Source: Verrucomicrobiaceae bacterium
GTDB lineage: Bacteria > Verrucomicrobiota > Verrucomicrobiia > Verrucomicrobiales > Verrucomicrobiaceae
NCBI GenBank assembly: GCA_016713035.1
Contig: JADJPW010000001.1
Coordinates: forward strand, 496,001-560,000
Direction of reading: 5' to 3'
Length of the DNA: 64,000 nucleotides
This document shows positions 17,671 to 27,279 of the stretch, in pieces. Made by a program: the position numbers and the translations under genes. Under the pieces are notes generated by a model. That model was given only the letters and a program-made list of their open reading frames with translations, had not been told where the DNA came from and made no database searches. Each line of letters begins with the position of its first letter. The stretch's first letter is position 1.

Positions 17671-19962
17671 ATGAAAAGTCCCCTCTTCGGTCTCCTCGCC
17701 ACGCTCCTCACTTCCAGCCTCTGCCTCGCCGCACCTGATCTCGCCGCCACAGCCGCGAAGATCGACGAACTCGTCAATGCAAAGCTCGCCAAGGAAAAAA
17801 TCACGGCCAACAAGCCCGCCAGCGATGAGGTCTTTGTCCGCCGTGTCTATCTGGACATCGCAGGCCGCATCCCCAGCCTGGCAGAAACCACGACTTTCCT
17901 GAAAAGCACGGATCAAGACAAGCGCTCAAAGCTCATCGACGAGCTCCTCGCTGATGACGGCTATGTGCAGAATTTCACCAACTACTGGGCCGACATCCTG
18001 CGCATGAAGTCCAATATGATCGGCGGTGGCCAGAGCCTCCCCGCCTTTTACTCCTACTCACGCTGGCTGAAGGACAGCCTCCGAGAAAACAAGCCTTACG
18101 ACCAAATGGTCCGCGAGCTCGTCGCTGCCGATGGCAAGACCTACGAGAACGGCGCAGTCGGCTTCTACATCCGCGACTACAACATGCCGCTCGATAACAT
18201 GGCTGTCACCACGCAGATCTTCCTCGGCACCAGCATGGTCTGCGCCCAGTGTCATAATCATCCCTTCGATAAATGGACCCAGATGGACTACTACCAGATG
18301 GCAGCCCACACCTACGGCATGAGCGGCACCAACGGGCTCACCAATCCCCTGCTCATCCAGGCCATGTATGGCACGGGCATCGCCAAAAACGCCAAAGCGA
18401 AGAAAGCCAAAGGCTACGGCTCCCCGCTTGCCAAATTTGACCTCCCCGAAGGCGTCGAGCGCAAAGACATCGGCCGTGCCATGAGCGAAATCCTACGCCC
18501 TCTGCGCTACAACACCGTCCTCGACGACTCGCACCGCAAAGCGCTGCGCCTCCCCCACGATTATCAATACCCTGACGCCAAGCCCAAGTCCCAGATCGCC
18601 CCCGTCATCCCTGCAGCATTCTCCAAAGACGGCAACATCGTCAAAGACGGCAAAAAACCTGTCGAAGCCTACGTCGGCTGGATGACCAGCAAAGAAAACC
18701 CACGCTTCACCACCGTCATCGCCAACCGCCTTTGGAAAAAACTCATGGGCCAGGGCATCATCGAACCCGTGGACGAGATCACCGACAGCACCGTCCCCAG
18801 CAACCCACAGCTCATGACCTTCCTCGAAGAGACGATGAAGGCCTCCAACTACGACATGAAGGCCTTTCTCCGCGCCATCCTGAACTCCCAGGCCTATCAG
18901 CGTGAGGCCTACTCCAAAGATGTGGAGCTCGGTGAGGTCTATCACTTCCCCGGTCCCCTGCTCCGCCGCATGAGTGCCGAGCAGATCTGGGACAGCATGG
19001 TCACGCTCTACAAGCCGAACGCCGACCAGCCCAGCATCGAAAACAAAGTCGAGGCCGAAATCACCCTTCGCCGCGTCGAGTGGCTCGACCGCGCTCTCAA
19101 TTCCCTCAGCCCCGAGCAGCTCCGCGCATGCAGCGTGAAAGTCGCTCTCAAACAAAAAGACCTCGCCGCTGAAGTCCGCGCTGCCCAGGAGTCCCTCGAT
19201 GCAGCCTCCAAATCCAAAGACGAAGACGCCATCCGTGAAGCCCGCGCCAGCATCAAAGGCCAGCGCAAGCGCCTCGATGACGCCGTGGACGCCATCGTCT
19301 ATGACGCCGGCTTCAAGCGCTTCGCCGAGCTGGCCAAAGAAGGCAAACTCGACGAGTTCACCCGCGACGAAGACTTCGCCAAAGAAGTCGCCACCGCCAT
19401 CAAGGCCAAAAAAGACGGCGAAGAACTCAGCCTGGAAGAAGCCCTCAGCATCCTCGCCCGCCAGCGCCGCGCCAAGCTCACCGAACTCGCCAAATCGCGC
19501 CTCAAAGCAGACGCCGAGCGCTTTGAGGTCCGCGATGAAAAAGACCGCGCCAGCCTCCGCGCCTGGGAAACCTTCCGCGATTCCTACATGGTCCGCGCCT
19601 GCGACATGCGCAGCCCCGCCCCCAATGGCCACTTCCTCCGCGAATTCGGCCAGAGCGACCGCGAACTCGTCGAAAACTCCAACGACGAAGCCAGCGTCGG
19701 CCAAGCACTCATGCTCCTCAACGGCAAGACCTTCTCCAACCTCATGAACCGCTACACCGTCATCTCCCGCGCCCTTGACCGTGCAAAGAAAGAAGGCGGA
19801 GAAGCCGTCATCGACACCGTCTATCTCAGCCTCCTCAGCCGCCGCGCCACCGCCGAAGAAAAAGCTCTCCTCAAGCCCATCGCTGACAACGCAGACGCTA
19901 CTGACCGCGGCGATGTCCTCTGGACCGTGCTGAACACCCGCCAGTTCTTCTTCATTCAATAA
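17671..19962 (+). CDS. secreted DUF1549/DUF1553 protein lacking the N-terminal cytochrome domain
   Basis: 763 residues from ATG 17671 (signal peptide MKSPLFGLLATLLTSSLCLA). DUF1549 begins directly after the signal (FVRRVYLDIAGRIPS) and includes the CxxCH motif in MVCAQCHNHPFDKW. DUF1553 follows (TVIANRLWKKLMGQG, then LLNGKTFSNLMNR and ending NTRQFFFIQ). Between its halves sits a highly charged Lys/Glu/Ala insert (about residues 500-640) likely to be coiled coil. It lacks the PSCyt1 haem domain of the protein at 1486-4613. A homologue follows 94 bases later. The family is abundant in PVC bacteria and its biochemical role is not settled. Confidence 0.85.
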   Translation: MKSPLFGLLATLLTSSLCLAAPDLAATAAKIDELVNAKLAKEKITANKPASDEVFVRRVYLDIAGRIPSLAETTTFLKSTDQDKRSKLIDELLADDGYVQNFTNYWADILRMKSNMIGGGQSLPAFYSYSRWLKDSLRENKPYDQMVRELVAADGKTYENGAVGFYIRDYNMPLDNMAVTTQIFLGTSMVCAQCHNHPFDKWTQMDYYQMAAHTYGMSGTNGLTNPLLIQAMYGTGIAKNAKAKKAKGYGSPLAKFDLPEGVERKDIGRAMSEILRPLRYNTVLDDSHRKALRLPHDYQYPDAKPKSQIAPVIPAAFSKDGNIVKDGKKPVEAYVGWMTSKENPRFTTVIANRLWKKLMGQGIIEPVDEITDSTVPSNPQLMTFLEETMKASNYDMKAFLRAILNSQAYQREAYSKDVELGEVYHFPGPLLRRMSAEQIWDSMVTLYKPNADQPSIENKVEAEITLRRVEWLDRALNSLSPEQLRACSVKVALKQKDLAAEVRAAQESLDAASKSKDEDAIREARASIKGQRKRLDDAVDAIVYDAGFKRFAELAKEGKLDEFTRDEDFAKEVATAIKAKKDGEELSLEEALSILARQRRAKLTELAKSRLKADAERFEVRDEKDRASLRAWETFRDSYMVRACDMRSPAPNGHFLREFGQSDRELVENSNDEASVGQALMLLNGKTFSNLMNRYTVISRALDRAKKEGGEAVIDTVYLSLLSRRATAEEKALLKPIADNADATDRGDVLWTVLNTRQFFFIQ

Positions 19963-20055
19963 CAGCCCTTCCGAAAGGAGAGCCGCAGCATCGGAAAAAC
20001 CCGATTTTTGCGCTCCTCCCCTGTGAGGCGGCGAAACTCGGCACGTTCCTTCCGC

Positions 20056-21759
20056 ATGACGATCCGTATCCTAGCCGTCGCCGCACTGCTCACCACCAGT
20101 GCCCATGCTGCCGCGATCCGTGCATCGAATGATCCCGTCAAAGACGAGCGCCCCATCACCGCAGCAGATCGGGACCATTGGGCTTGGAAAAAGCTGGCCG
20201 CATCCGACAAGCCGCACAGGCTCGATGCCTTGACCCATCCAGGAGCCCCCGTACGTGATGAAGCCCTCATCCGGCGCATCACCTTTGACCTCATCGGCCT
20301 ACCACCGACTCCAGAGGAAATCAGCACCTTCAAAGCAGAGCGCACACGCGAACCAGAGGCTGCCATACACGGGCTCATTCAGCGCCTGCTCTCCAGCCCA
20401 CGTTACGGCGAGCACTGGGCGCAGTGGTGGCTGGACCTCGCTCGTTATGCAGAGACAGATGGCTTCGAGCACGACAAAGACCGCCCCCATGCCTGGAAAT
20501 ACCGCGACTGGGTGATCGCTGCTCTGAACCGCGACATGCCGCTGGATGAATTCGTGCGCATGCAGATCGCAGGCGATTTACTCGGTGATGAAACCGCCAC
20601 CGGATTCCTGTTTGCCGGGCCAGACATGCCAGACATCAATAATCAAGACCTGCGCCGTCACACCGTGCTCAATGACATCACCGCCACCGTCGGCACCGTC
20701 TGCCTAGGCCTGACCATCGGCTGTGCACAGTGTCATGATCATCCATACGATCCACTCAGTCAGGCCGACTTTTACCGACTGCGGGCCTTCTTTGACGACA
20801 CCGTGCTCACCCAGCGTGACAAGCAGCTCGGCCCTAGCGTGCGCCCCTTTGCCAAAGGAGTGCCCGCCAGTGTCGTCTTCGTGCGTGGAGACCACACACG
20901 GCCAGGTCCACGCATCCAGCCCGGTCTGCCACGCCTCATGAATGGTGCCGCGCAGGACCGCGCAGCCCTAGCTCAAGCCCTTACCAGCTCAGAAAATGCA
21001 CTTTTCCTGCGGACGATGGCCAATCGCCTCTGGCAGCAGCATTTCGGCACCCCGCTGTCCGCCAATCCGGGCGATCTCGGCCACCAAGGCACCGCGCCGG
21101 AGAATCCGGCCCTGCTCGACTGGCTCGCCGCAGAGATTCCGCGTCAAAACTGGAGCCTCAAAAAGCTGCACACGCTCATCCTACTTTCACGCACCTATCA
21201 GCAGGCCTCCTTGCCACCACGCCGCCTCACAGGTGAGATGCTGCGAGATACACTCCTGAGCATCAGCGGTGATTTGAATCTGCATACCGGCGGCGAAAGC
21301 GTGCATCTGCCGCTCCCCGCAGCAATCAGCTCCACCCTGCTAAAAAAACACGCCGAAAAGCCCTCGGAGCCCGCACAGCTCAACCGCCGCAGCATCTACA
21401 CCTTTGCCCGGCGCAATGCCCGGCACCCGGTCCTAGATCTCTTTGATCGCCCAGATGCACTGGCCCCTTGCAGCCGCCGAAACGAGTCCACCACCGCTCC
21501 GCAGGCCCTTTTGATGCTCAATTCCGACCTCAGCGTGCAAACCGCGCAAAAACTCGCCGCAGGTCTCAAAGCCGATTTCGGCTCCGAAATGCCCCAAATC
21601 GTCCACGCAGCCATTTTGCGCTGCTTTGGCCGCGAGCCACGCAAAGCCGACTTCGACGCCGCGACAGGCTTTTTCGCCAAACAGGCCGATTTCAGCCTCG
21701 CGTTAGAAGATTACTGCCTCGCCCTACTCAACGCGAATGAGTTCATCTTTGTGGACTGA
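20056..21759 (+). CDS. secreted DUF1549/DUF1553 protein
   Basis: 567 residues from ATG 20056, which opens a signal peptide (MTIRILAVAALLTTSAHA). DUF1549 features include ITFDLIGLPPTPEE, YGEHWAQWWLDLARYAETDG and IGCAQCHDHPYDP with a CxxCH haem-like motif. DUF1553 follows (MANRLWQQHFG, RSIYTFARRNA, ending LALLNANEFIFVD). It is shorter than its upstream neighbour and has no charged insert. The two genes lie on the same strand 94 bases apart and are likely an operon. Typical partners of the DUF1501 family; the nearest DUF1501 gene is 2.4 kb downstream. Confidence 0.85.
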   Translation: MTIRILAVAALLTTSAHAAAIRASNDPVKDERPITAADRDHWAWKKLAASDKPHRLDALTHPGAPVRDEALIRRITFDLIGLPPTPEEISTFKAERTREPEAAIHGLIQRLLSSPRYGEHWAQWWLDLARYAETDGFEHDKDRPHAWKYRDWVIAALNRDMPLDEFVRMQIAGDLLGDETATGFLFAGPDMPDINNQDLRRHTVLNDITATVGTVCLGLTIGCAQCHDHPYDPLSQADFYRLRAFFDDTVLTQRDKQLGPSVRPFAKGVPASVVFVRGDHTRPGPRIQPGLPRLMNGAAQDRAALAQALTSSENALFLRTMANRLWQQHFGTPLSANPGDLGHQGTAPENPALLDWLAAEIPRQNWSLKKLHTLILLSRTYQQASLPPRRLTGEMLRDTLLSISGDLNLHTGGESVHLPLPAAISSTLLKKHAEKPSEPAQLNRRSIYTFARRNARHPVLDLFDRPDALAPCSRRNESTTAPQALLMLNSDLSVQTAQKLAAGLKADFGSEMPQIVHAAILRCFGREPRKADFDAATGFFAKQADFSLALEDYCLALLNANEFIFVD

Positions 21760-21771
21760 GCGGGACAGACC

Positions 21772-22749
21772 TCAGCCTGCCTTAAAAGCAGCGTTGTACT
21801 CCGCTTCCAGCTTCTGAAAGCGACTTTGAAGCTCCTCCATACTCAATCCATCCAGCTCTTCATCCAGACTCACAGGGCGCTTCATCAACTGCTCCAGCAT
21901 TTGGATACGCCCCGCCCACTTCCCCTCCTGACGGCCTTCCACACGGCCTTCTTGACGACCTTCCTGGCGACCTTCTTGACGGAGACGGGTGGCGATGGAC
22001 ATGATGTTTTCTTGGAGGTTAGGGTTCGAGTCGAGTGTATGGGCGATACTTTCGAGGTCAAGGCTGCTGTCGATGTGCAGTGCATAGAGATAGCAGAGCA
22101 AAACCAACGGCACTGGGAAGTCCCAGCCCAGTCGTGCCAGCTCTTGCGGTGCCCAGTGGAGAAACTCCAACAGCTTCTTCTCCCGAGCCAGCTTCATGAG
22201 TTGCAAAACCATCCGCAGCCGGGGTTCTGGCTCCTCAGTGGCTGGTGAAAAGCGGGTCAGGTCGAGCAGAGCATGGCGAAAATCTGGTAGGAACGGACGC
22301 ATGATCTCGGCCAACTCTGGCGGCATACGAAACAAGTCGCTAAACTGCGTGGAGACGGTCCACGTGTCCGGCCCCTGATGAAGCACAAAGGGGAGCACAA
22401 GTGGCAATGGCAACCCGTGCTGCTCTTCGTGCCGAACCAGAATTTCCGTCATGCTCACCAGAACTCGCAACGGCATAATCTGATCCACCGATGTCTGGTG
22501 CTCAAATAGCAGATAGAGCAACAGGCTGCTCCCATTGATATGAGTGGAAAAGAGCAGGTCAGAATGTGTCTGCCGAAGGCTTTTTCGGACAAAGGAGCCC
22601 GGCTCCAGTCGCAGTGTGCTCCAGTCCACTTGGGCGACCAACGCGGCTGGCAAATGCGCCTGAAAAAAAGCCGCAGCCAGTCCTGGCTCAGAGAAGGCTT
22701 TCTTGAAATAGCCGTCATGCGGCTGCGCTGTGAGGTCGAGGTCGTTCAT
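21772..22749 (-). CDS. Rpn-type PD-(D/E)XK nuclease / transposase_31-like protein
   Basis: 325 residues. The N-terminus HDGYFKKAFSEPGLAAAFFQAHLP and the active-site pattern Asp64 (HSDLLF) ... Glu83-x-Gln85 (LFEHQT) match the Rpn family, recombination-promoting nucleases formerly called putative transposases. The C-terminal region is helical with five near-identical QEGR/VEGR blocks, a feature common to these proteins. Rpn proteins cut DNA and some act in phage defence. It stands alone between a DUF1553 gene and glgA, convergent with the former by 13 bases. Confidence 0.85.
   Translation of the reverse strand: MNDLDLTAQPHDGYFKKAFSEPGLAAAFFQAHLPAALVAQVDWSTLRLEPGSFVRKSLRQTHSDLLFSTHINGSSLLLYLLFEHQTSVDQIMPLRVLVSMTEILVRHEEQHGLPLPLVLPFVLHQGPDTWTVSTQFSDLFRMPPELAEIMRPFLPDFRHALLDLTRFSPATEEPEPRLRMVLQLMKLAREKKLLEFLHWAPQELARLGWDFPVPLVLLCYLYALHIDSSLDLESIAHTLDSNPNLQENIMSIATRLRQEGRQEGRQEGRVEGRQEGKWAGRIQMLEQLMKRPVSLDEELDGLSMEELQSRFQKLEAEYNAAFKAG
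21924..21982 (-). repeat. 12-bp tandem repeat inside the Rpn gene
   Basis: About five imperfect 12-base units encode QEGR/VEGR blocks on the minus strand. Such a tract can expand or contract in frame by slippage and would change the length of the linker. Confidence 0.7.
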
Positions 22750-22794
22750 GATAAAACCCTATGATCTTCCCAGAAACCCAAGTTCCACTCCGAA

Positions 22795-23997
22795 CTAGAC
22801 CGCGAGCGTCTTGTAAAGAGCGGCGGTTTTCCGGGCGATGGATTTCCAACTGAAGTGATCAATGGCACGCTGGCGGCCTGCGAGGGCCATGGCGCGGCGT
22901 TTGGGCTCGTCACGCATGAGTGTATTGATGCCGGCGGCGAGGTCTTGGGCGTACTTCTCAGGATGCAGCGCTTCAAAGGGGCTCTCGGTTTGTTGTTCGA
23001 GCGGGATGAGGAGGCCCGTTTCGCCGTGGACGACGACTTCTTTGATGCCACCGACGGCACTGGCCACTACCGCTGTCTCGCAGGCCATCGCTTCGAGATT
23101 GATGATGCCAAAGGGCTCGTAAATCGACGGACAGCAGAAAACATCGGCATGCGAGTACATGGCGATTTTTTCCGGCACGGGCAGCATGGCCTGAATCCAC
23201 ACGATGCCGGGCCTTTTGGCACTCACAGCGGCCACGGCGGCTTCCATCTCGGCTTTGATCTCAGGTGTGTCGGGAGCTCCAGCGCAGAGAACGACTTGGA
23301 ACTCGGGATCGAGATGCTCGATGGCCCGTACGAGGTGGATGATGCCTTTTTGCCGTGTGATTCGGCCCACAAAGAGCACGTAGGGCTTCGCAGGATCGAC
23401 GCCATGCTTTTGCAGCACATCAGGGGCCTCCACGCGATGGTATTCGTCGAGGTCGATGCCGTTGTGGATGACGTGGATCTTTTGAGGATCGAGCTCAAAG
23501 AGCCGGAGCAGATCGACCTTGGTCTCCTCACTCACGGCGATGACGGCATCGGCCATTTTGAGCGCCGTGGCCTCCAGCCAGACGGTAAAGTCATAGCCAC
23601 CACCGAGCTGCTCGCGCTTCCAGGGCCGCAGTGGCTCCAGAGAATGCACGGTGAGCACCATGGGCACGCCGTAGTTCAGTTTGGCCAAAATGCCGCCGAA
23701 GTGCGCATACCAGGTGTGCAGATGCACCAGCGAGGCGTCGATGTTCTTGGTGTTAAAATCGAGGCAGCGCTGCAAAGCGCCAAAAACCGACTTCAAGTGC
23801 GCGGGTGACGTCCAATCCGCCGCATCGAGCTGCGTGCCCATCACGCGTAGATTGGGCTGCGTGTCGTCCTGGTCGCCAAAACAGCGCACCTCCACCTCCA
23901 TGAGCTTCGCCAGCTCTTTGGAGAGGTATTCCACATGCACGCCAGCTCCGCCGTAGATGTAGGGCGGGTATTCATTGGTCAAAAAGAGAGCTTTCAT
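22795..23997 (-). CDS. glgA: glycogen synthase, actinobacterial GT4 type
   Basis: 400 residues from ATG 23997 (MKALFLTNEYPPYIYGGAGVHV). GT-B fold glycosyltransferase: the N-terminal donor/acceptor loop YGGAGVH, VHSLEPLRPWKREQLGGGYDF typical of the corynebacterial GlgA/GlgM subgroup, VGRITRQKG at the start of the GT4 C-domain and the EPFGIINLE motif that binds the nucleotide-sugar. It transfers glucose from (A/G)DP-glucose in glycogen or maltosyl-phosphate synthesis. The frame continues 10 codons upstream, but the conserved start is used here. It is divergent from DUF1501. Confidence 0.9.
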   Translation of the reverse strand: MKALFLTNEYPPYIYGGAGVHVEYLSKELAKLMEVEVRCFGDQDDTQPNLRVMGTQLDAADWTSPAHLKSVFGALQRCLDFNTKNIDASLVHLHTWYAHFGGILAKLNYGVPMVLTVHSLEPLRPWKREQLGGGYDFTVWLEATALKMADAVIAVSEETKVDLLRLFELDPQKIHVIHNGIDLDEYHRVEAPDVLQKHGVDPAKPYVLFVGRITRQKGIIHLVRAIEHLDPEFQVVLCAGAPDTPEIKAEMEAAVAAVSAKRPGIVWIQAMLPVPEKIAMYSHADVFCCPSIYEPFGIINLEAMACETAVVASAVGGIKEVVVHGETGLLIPLEQQTESPFEALHPEKYAQDLAAGINTLMRDEPKRRAMALAGRQRAIDHFSWKSIARKTAALYKTLAV

Positions 23998-24114
23998 CGA
24001 GATGAGCACGCAGCCTGTGGCGAGCACAGGCGCTTTGCCAATGAGGAATCACTTCGTGACCGCAATTCCGCAGAATGAGAGAGACAATGCGCCATTGACG
24101 TAAAGTCGCCGCAC

Positions 24115-25536
24115 ATGTTTTCCGCCACATCATCCCATCCCTGCACCGGCCCGCTTTCTCGCAGGAGTTTTCTCAGCATCGGCTCTCTGGCTCTCACCGG
24201 ATGGTCGCTGGCGGATACGCTACGGGCGGAAACGATCGCGAAGGCAGCGGGGCGGAAGCTCAAGGACAAGTCGGTGATCTTTGTGTGGCTGCCGGGTGGG
24301 ATGTCGCAGCTAGAGAGCTACGACATGAAGCCGAATGCTCCGGTGGAGTATCGCGGCGTGCTGAATCCGATCCGCACAAACGTGACCGGGACACATATCT
24401 GTGAGCTCTTCCCACGGCAGGCAAAGATGGCGGACAAGTTCAACATCATCCGCAGCGTGCATCACGAATTCGCAGACCACGGCGGCGGGCACAAGCGCTT
24501 CATGACTGGGCGGAATCCGGCTCTGCCAGTGGGTTTTGTGAATGATGCGCCGGCTGTGAGCTCGATCATTCAGCGGAAGCTCCAGCGTGCAGGCGAGGCC
24601 ATGCCGGTGTGCGTGGCGGGCGTGGATCGTGGGCGCAGCGGGATTGATACGTTTTCGCTGGGATCGGCTTACTTGGGGCCTTCGGCGTCGCCATTCATGG
24701 TGGTGGGTGACCCGAGTGCGAAGGACTTCAAGGTGGAAAACATCGGCCTCACGCCAGACATGGAGAGCCGCCTCGATGACCGCGTGCACTTGCTGAAGGG
24801 CATGGACAATCTGCGCCGCGAGATGGATCGCGGGGGCCTGATGGAGGCGATGGATAGCTTCAGCCAGCGAGCTGTCGGCATGCTCACGACACCGAAGGTG
24901 CGTGAGGCTTTTGATTTGAGCAAAGAAAGCGCCCAAACCCGCGAGCGCTATGGCTACAGCACCTACGGCCAGCGCGGTCTGATGGCGCGGCGACTGGTGG
25001 AGGCTGGATGCCGCTTTGTGACGATGGTGTGGGAGAATCCCTTCTCCACGCCGATCCCGAAGAACTGCACCTACAACTGGGATAGCCATGCGGTGAACTG
25101 CGACATGTATGCGGATGCTCGCTGGCGCATGCCGGTGTATGATCAGGCTGCATCTGCGCTGATCGAGGACATTCATCAGCGTGGGCTGGATAAGGATGTG
25201 CTGGTGATCATCACGGGTGAATTCGGCCGCACGCCGAGGATCAATACGCAGATCGGCACGCAGACGGGCGTGAGCCAGCCGGGGCGTGATCACTGGCCAC
25301 AGGCGATGTCCTTCATCGTGAGTGGCGGTGGCATGCAGACGGGCCAAGTCATCGGTGCGACGAATCCGCGTGGCGAATTCCCCATCGAGCGGCCTCTGGG
25401 CCCGAATGATCTGTGGGCCACGGTTTATCAGCATCTCGGCATCGACCCGAATGACACTTTTGATGACTTCCAGGGCCGTCCGATGCCGATTTTGCCGTTT
25501 GGGGAGCCGATTCGTGAGTTGATGCCGCTGGCGTGA
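24115..25536 (+). CDS. DUF1501 protein with Tat signal
   Basis: 473 residues. The N-terminus carries a twin-arginine motif (LSRRSFLSIGSLALTG). The DUF1501 body follows: VIFVWLPGGMSQLESYDMKPNAP, ICELFPRQAKMADKFNIIRSVHHEFADHGGGH, RYGYSTYGQRGLMARRLVEAG and VIITGEFGRTPRIN. The fold is alkaline-phosphatase/sulfatase-like. These proteins are usually encoded with DUF1549/DUF1553 cytochrome proteins and are exported folded. Here it is separated from the nearest DUF1553 gene by the Rpn and glgA genes. No sulfatase-type Cys/Ser maturation motif is seen. Function uncertain. Confidence 0.9.
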   Translation: MFSATSSHPCTGPLSRRSFLSIGSLALTGWSLADTLRAETIAKAAGRKLKDKSVIFVWLPGGMSQLESYDMKPNAPVEYRGVLNPIRTNVTGTHICELFPRQAKMADKFNIIRSVHHEFADHGGGHKRFMTGRNPALPVGFVNDAPAVSSIIQRKLQRAGEAMPVCVAGVDRGRSGIDTFSLGSAYLGPSASPFMVVGDPSAKDFKVENIGLTPDMESRLDDRVHLLKGMDNLRREMDRGGLMEAMDSFSQRAVGMLTTPKVREAFDLSKESAQTRERYGYSTYGQRGLMARRLVEAGCRFVTMVWENPFSTPIPKNCTYNWDSHAVNCDMYADARWRMPVYDQAASALIEDIHQRGLDKDVLVIITGEFGRTPRINTQIGTQTGVSQPGRDHWPQAMSFIVSGGGMQTGQVIGATNPRGEFPIERPLGPNDLWATVYQHLGIDPNDTFDDFQGRPMPILPFGEPIRELMPLA

Positions 25537-25546
25537 GTTTTCGTGC

Positions 25547-26161
25547 TCAGCGGGCCTTCAGAGCCTCATTTTCGGCGAGGAGCTTTTCGATCCATTTTCC
25601 GAGTTTCGGCGGTGTGAAGGCGTACAGAGCCGCTAGGAGCTGTGGGGCTTCTTTTTCGACCAACAGGCAGGCGGCGTGCTCGGGCTTGAGAAAGCCAGCA
25701 CGGCTCATGTGAGCGATGAAGTCGATCAGGCCATCAAAAAAGCCATCCACATTGAGCAGCCCCACGGGCTTGGAGTGAAATTCGAGCTGGAGCCAGGTCA
25801 GCGTCTCAAACAGCTCATCCATGGTGCCAAAGCCACCTGGCAGTGCGATGAAAGCATCACTCAGATCGACCATGAGTGCCTTCCGCTCATGCATGCTGGA
25901 GACGACACGCAGCTCCGTGATGCCGCTGTGACCGAGTTCTTTTTCCATGAGGGACCGCGGGATGACGCCGATGACCTCTCCACCGCAGGAGAGGGCTCCA
26001 TCCGCCACGGCACCCATGAGCCCCACATTCCCACCACCATACACGAGCCCGATGCCCTGCCGGGCGAGGTAGGCCCCTAGATCATGCGCTACTTCGCGGT
26101 GATGCTTGTCGAGACCGGGAGTGGAGCCGCAGTAGATGCAGATTCGGCGAAGAGTGGACAT
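25547..26161 (-). CDS. LOG family protein (TIGR00730 Rossmann fold)
   Basis: 204 residues with both family signatures: GGGNVGLMGAVADGAL near residue 42 and PGGFGTMDELFE near residue 108. LOG proteins hydrolyse nucleoside 5'-monophosphates to base and ribose 5-phosphate; plant members activate cytokinins, and many bacterial ones were mislabelled lysine decarboxylases. The gene stands alone, convergent with DUF1501 (10-base gap). The ATG at 26161 precedes the standard 'RICIYCGS' start. Confidence 0.9.
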   Translation of the reverse strand: MSTLRRICIYCGSTPGLDKHHREVAHDLGAYLARQGIGLVYGGGNVGLMGAVADGALSCGGEVIGVIPRSLMEKELGHSGITELRVVSSMHERKALMVDLSDAFIALPGGFGTMDELFETLTWLQLEFHSKPVGLLNVDGFFDGLIDFIAHMSRAGFLKPEHAACLLVEKEAPQLLAALYAFTPPKLGKWIEKLLAENEALKAR

Positions 26162-26267
26162 GGTGAGAGCGTAGCGGAAAGAAGCTAGAAGATAGCGGGG
26201 AGAGGATAGTTGGGTGAGTTTTTTTGACTAACTTCTCGATCCAGCCTCTTATTTCTTTTCACACCCT

Positions 26268-27194
26268 ATGAATGCGACACGCCGCTCCTTCCTCACCACG
26301 ACTTCCGCCGCTGCCCTGAGCAGTTGCCAGCTTCTGAAATCGAATGCGGCGGCGAAGGGGGACCACATCGATGCGCATGTGCATGTGTGGACGCCGGATG
26401 TGGAGAAGTATCCGCTGGCACGCGGATACGCTGTCAGCGACATGCGTCCGGCCAGCTTCACGCCGGAGCAGCTTTTCGCCCATTGCCGGCCGGAGGGCGT
26501 GCGGCGTGTGGTGCTGATCCAGATGAGCTACTACCAGTATGACAATAGCTACATGCTCGATGTGATGCGTCAGCACCAGGGCGTCTTCAGCGGCGTGGCC
26601 ATCGTGAATGAAAACGCCCCTGATGTGGCCACGACGATGACCCAGGCCGTGCAGCAAGGCGTGCGCGGCTTCCGCATCTATGCGGGTGCTCAGAAGAGCC
26701 TGAGTGCATGGATCGGTAGCGCGGGGATGGGCCAGCTCTGGAAAACCGCTGGCGAGCTAGGTGCCAGCGTCTGCCCGCTGATCAATCCGGACACGCTGCC
26801 CCTCATCGACAAGATGTGCGAGTGGTATCCAGACACCAGCGTGGTGATCGACCACTTCGCCCGCATCGGCATGGGCGGTAAAATGCGTGAGGAAGACATC
26901 TCCCATCTACTGCGCCTCGCACGTCATCGCCGCACGCATGTGAAGGCCAGTGCCTTTTACGCCCTAGGGGCCAAAAAAGCACCCTACCTCGACATGGGGC
27001 CACTGATCCGCCGTGTGCGGGATGCCTTCGGCCCGCAGCGGGTGATGTGGGCCAGTGATTGCCCTTTTCAGGTCGATCCGGGGCACAATTATCACGATAG
27101 CATCGCCCTGATCCGTGACCGGCTAGATTTCCTGAGCGAAAGCGACAAAACCTGGATGCTACGCGGCACAGCAGAGAAGGTCTTTTTCTCATGA
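26268..27194 (+). CDS. amidohydrolase_2 family protein with Tat-type leader
   Basis: 308 residues. The leader MNATRRSFLTTTSAAALSSC has a twin-arginine motif and ends in a possible lipobox. The TIM-barrel metal hydrolase follows: IDAHVHVWTPD (metal HxH), a central VIDHFAR and the late WASDCPFQ with the metal Asp. Related enzymes hydrolyse lactones or decarboxylate small carboxylates. Export by Tat suggests a folded periplasmic enzyme. Substrate unknown. Confidence 0.8.
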   Translation: MNATRRSFLTTTSAAALSSCQLLKSNAAAKGDHIDAHVHVWTPDVEKYPLARGYAVSDMRPASFTPEQLFAHCRPEGVRRVVLIQMSYYQYDNSYMLDVMRQHQGVFSGVAIVNENAPDVATTMTQAVQQGVRGFRIYAGAQKSLSAWIGSAGMGQLWKTAGELGASVCPLINPDTLPLIDKMCEWYPDTSVVIDHFARIGMGGKMREEDISHLLRLARHRRTHVKASAFYALGAKKAPYLDMGPLIRRVRDAFGPQRVMWASDCPFQVDPGHNYHDSIALIRDRLDFLSESDKTWMLRGTAEKVFFS

Positions 27195-27279
27195 GGAGCT
27201 CTGCCAACAGCGGATTCATCGCTCCCCTATCGGAATCTACTTTTGCCTTTGGCACTGAACCCGCTACTCTCCGCCTCGC

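Noticed and set aside
18493..19959. 488-codon minus-strand open frame, very rich in Gly, Phe, Glu and Val
   Set aside because: Mirror of the DUF1549/DUF1553 gene with biased composition; not a real protein pattern.
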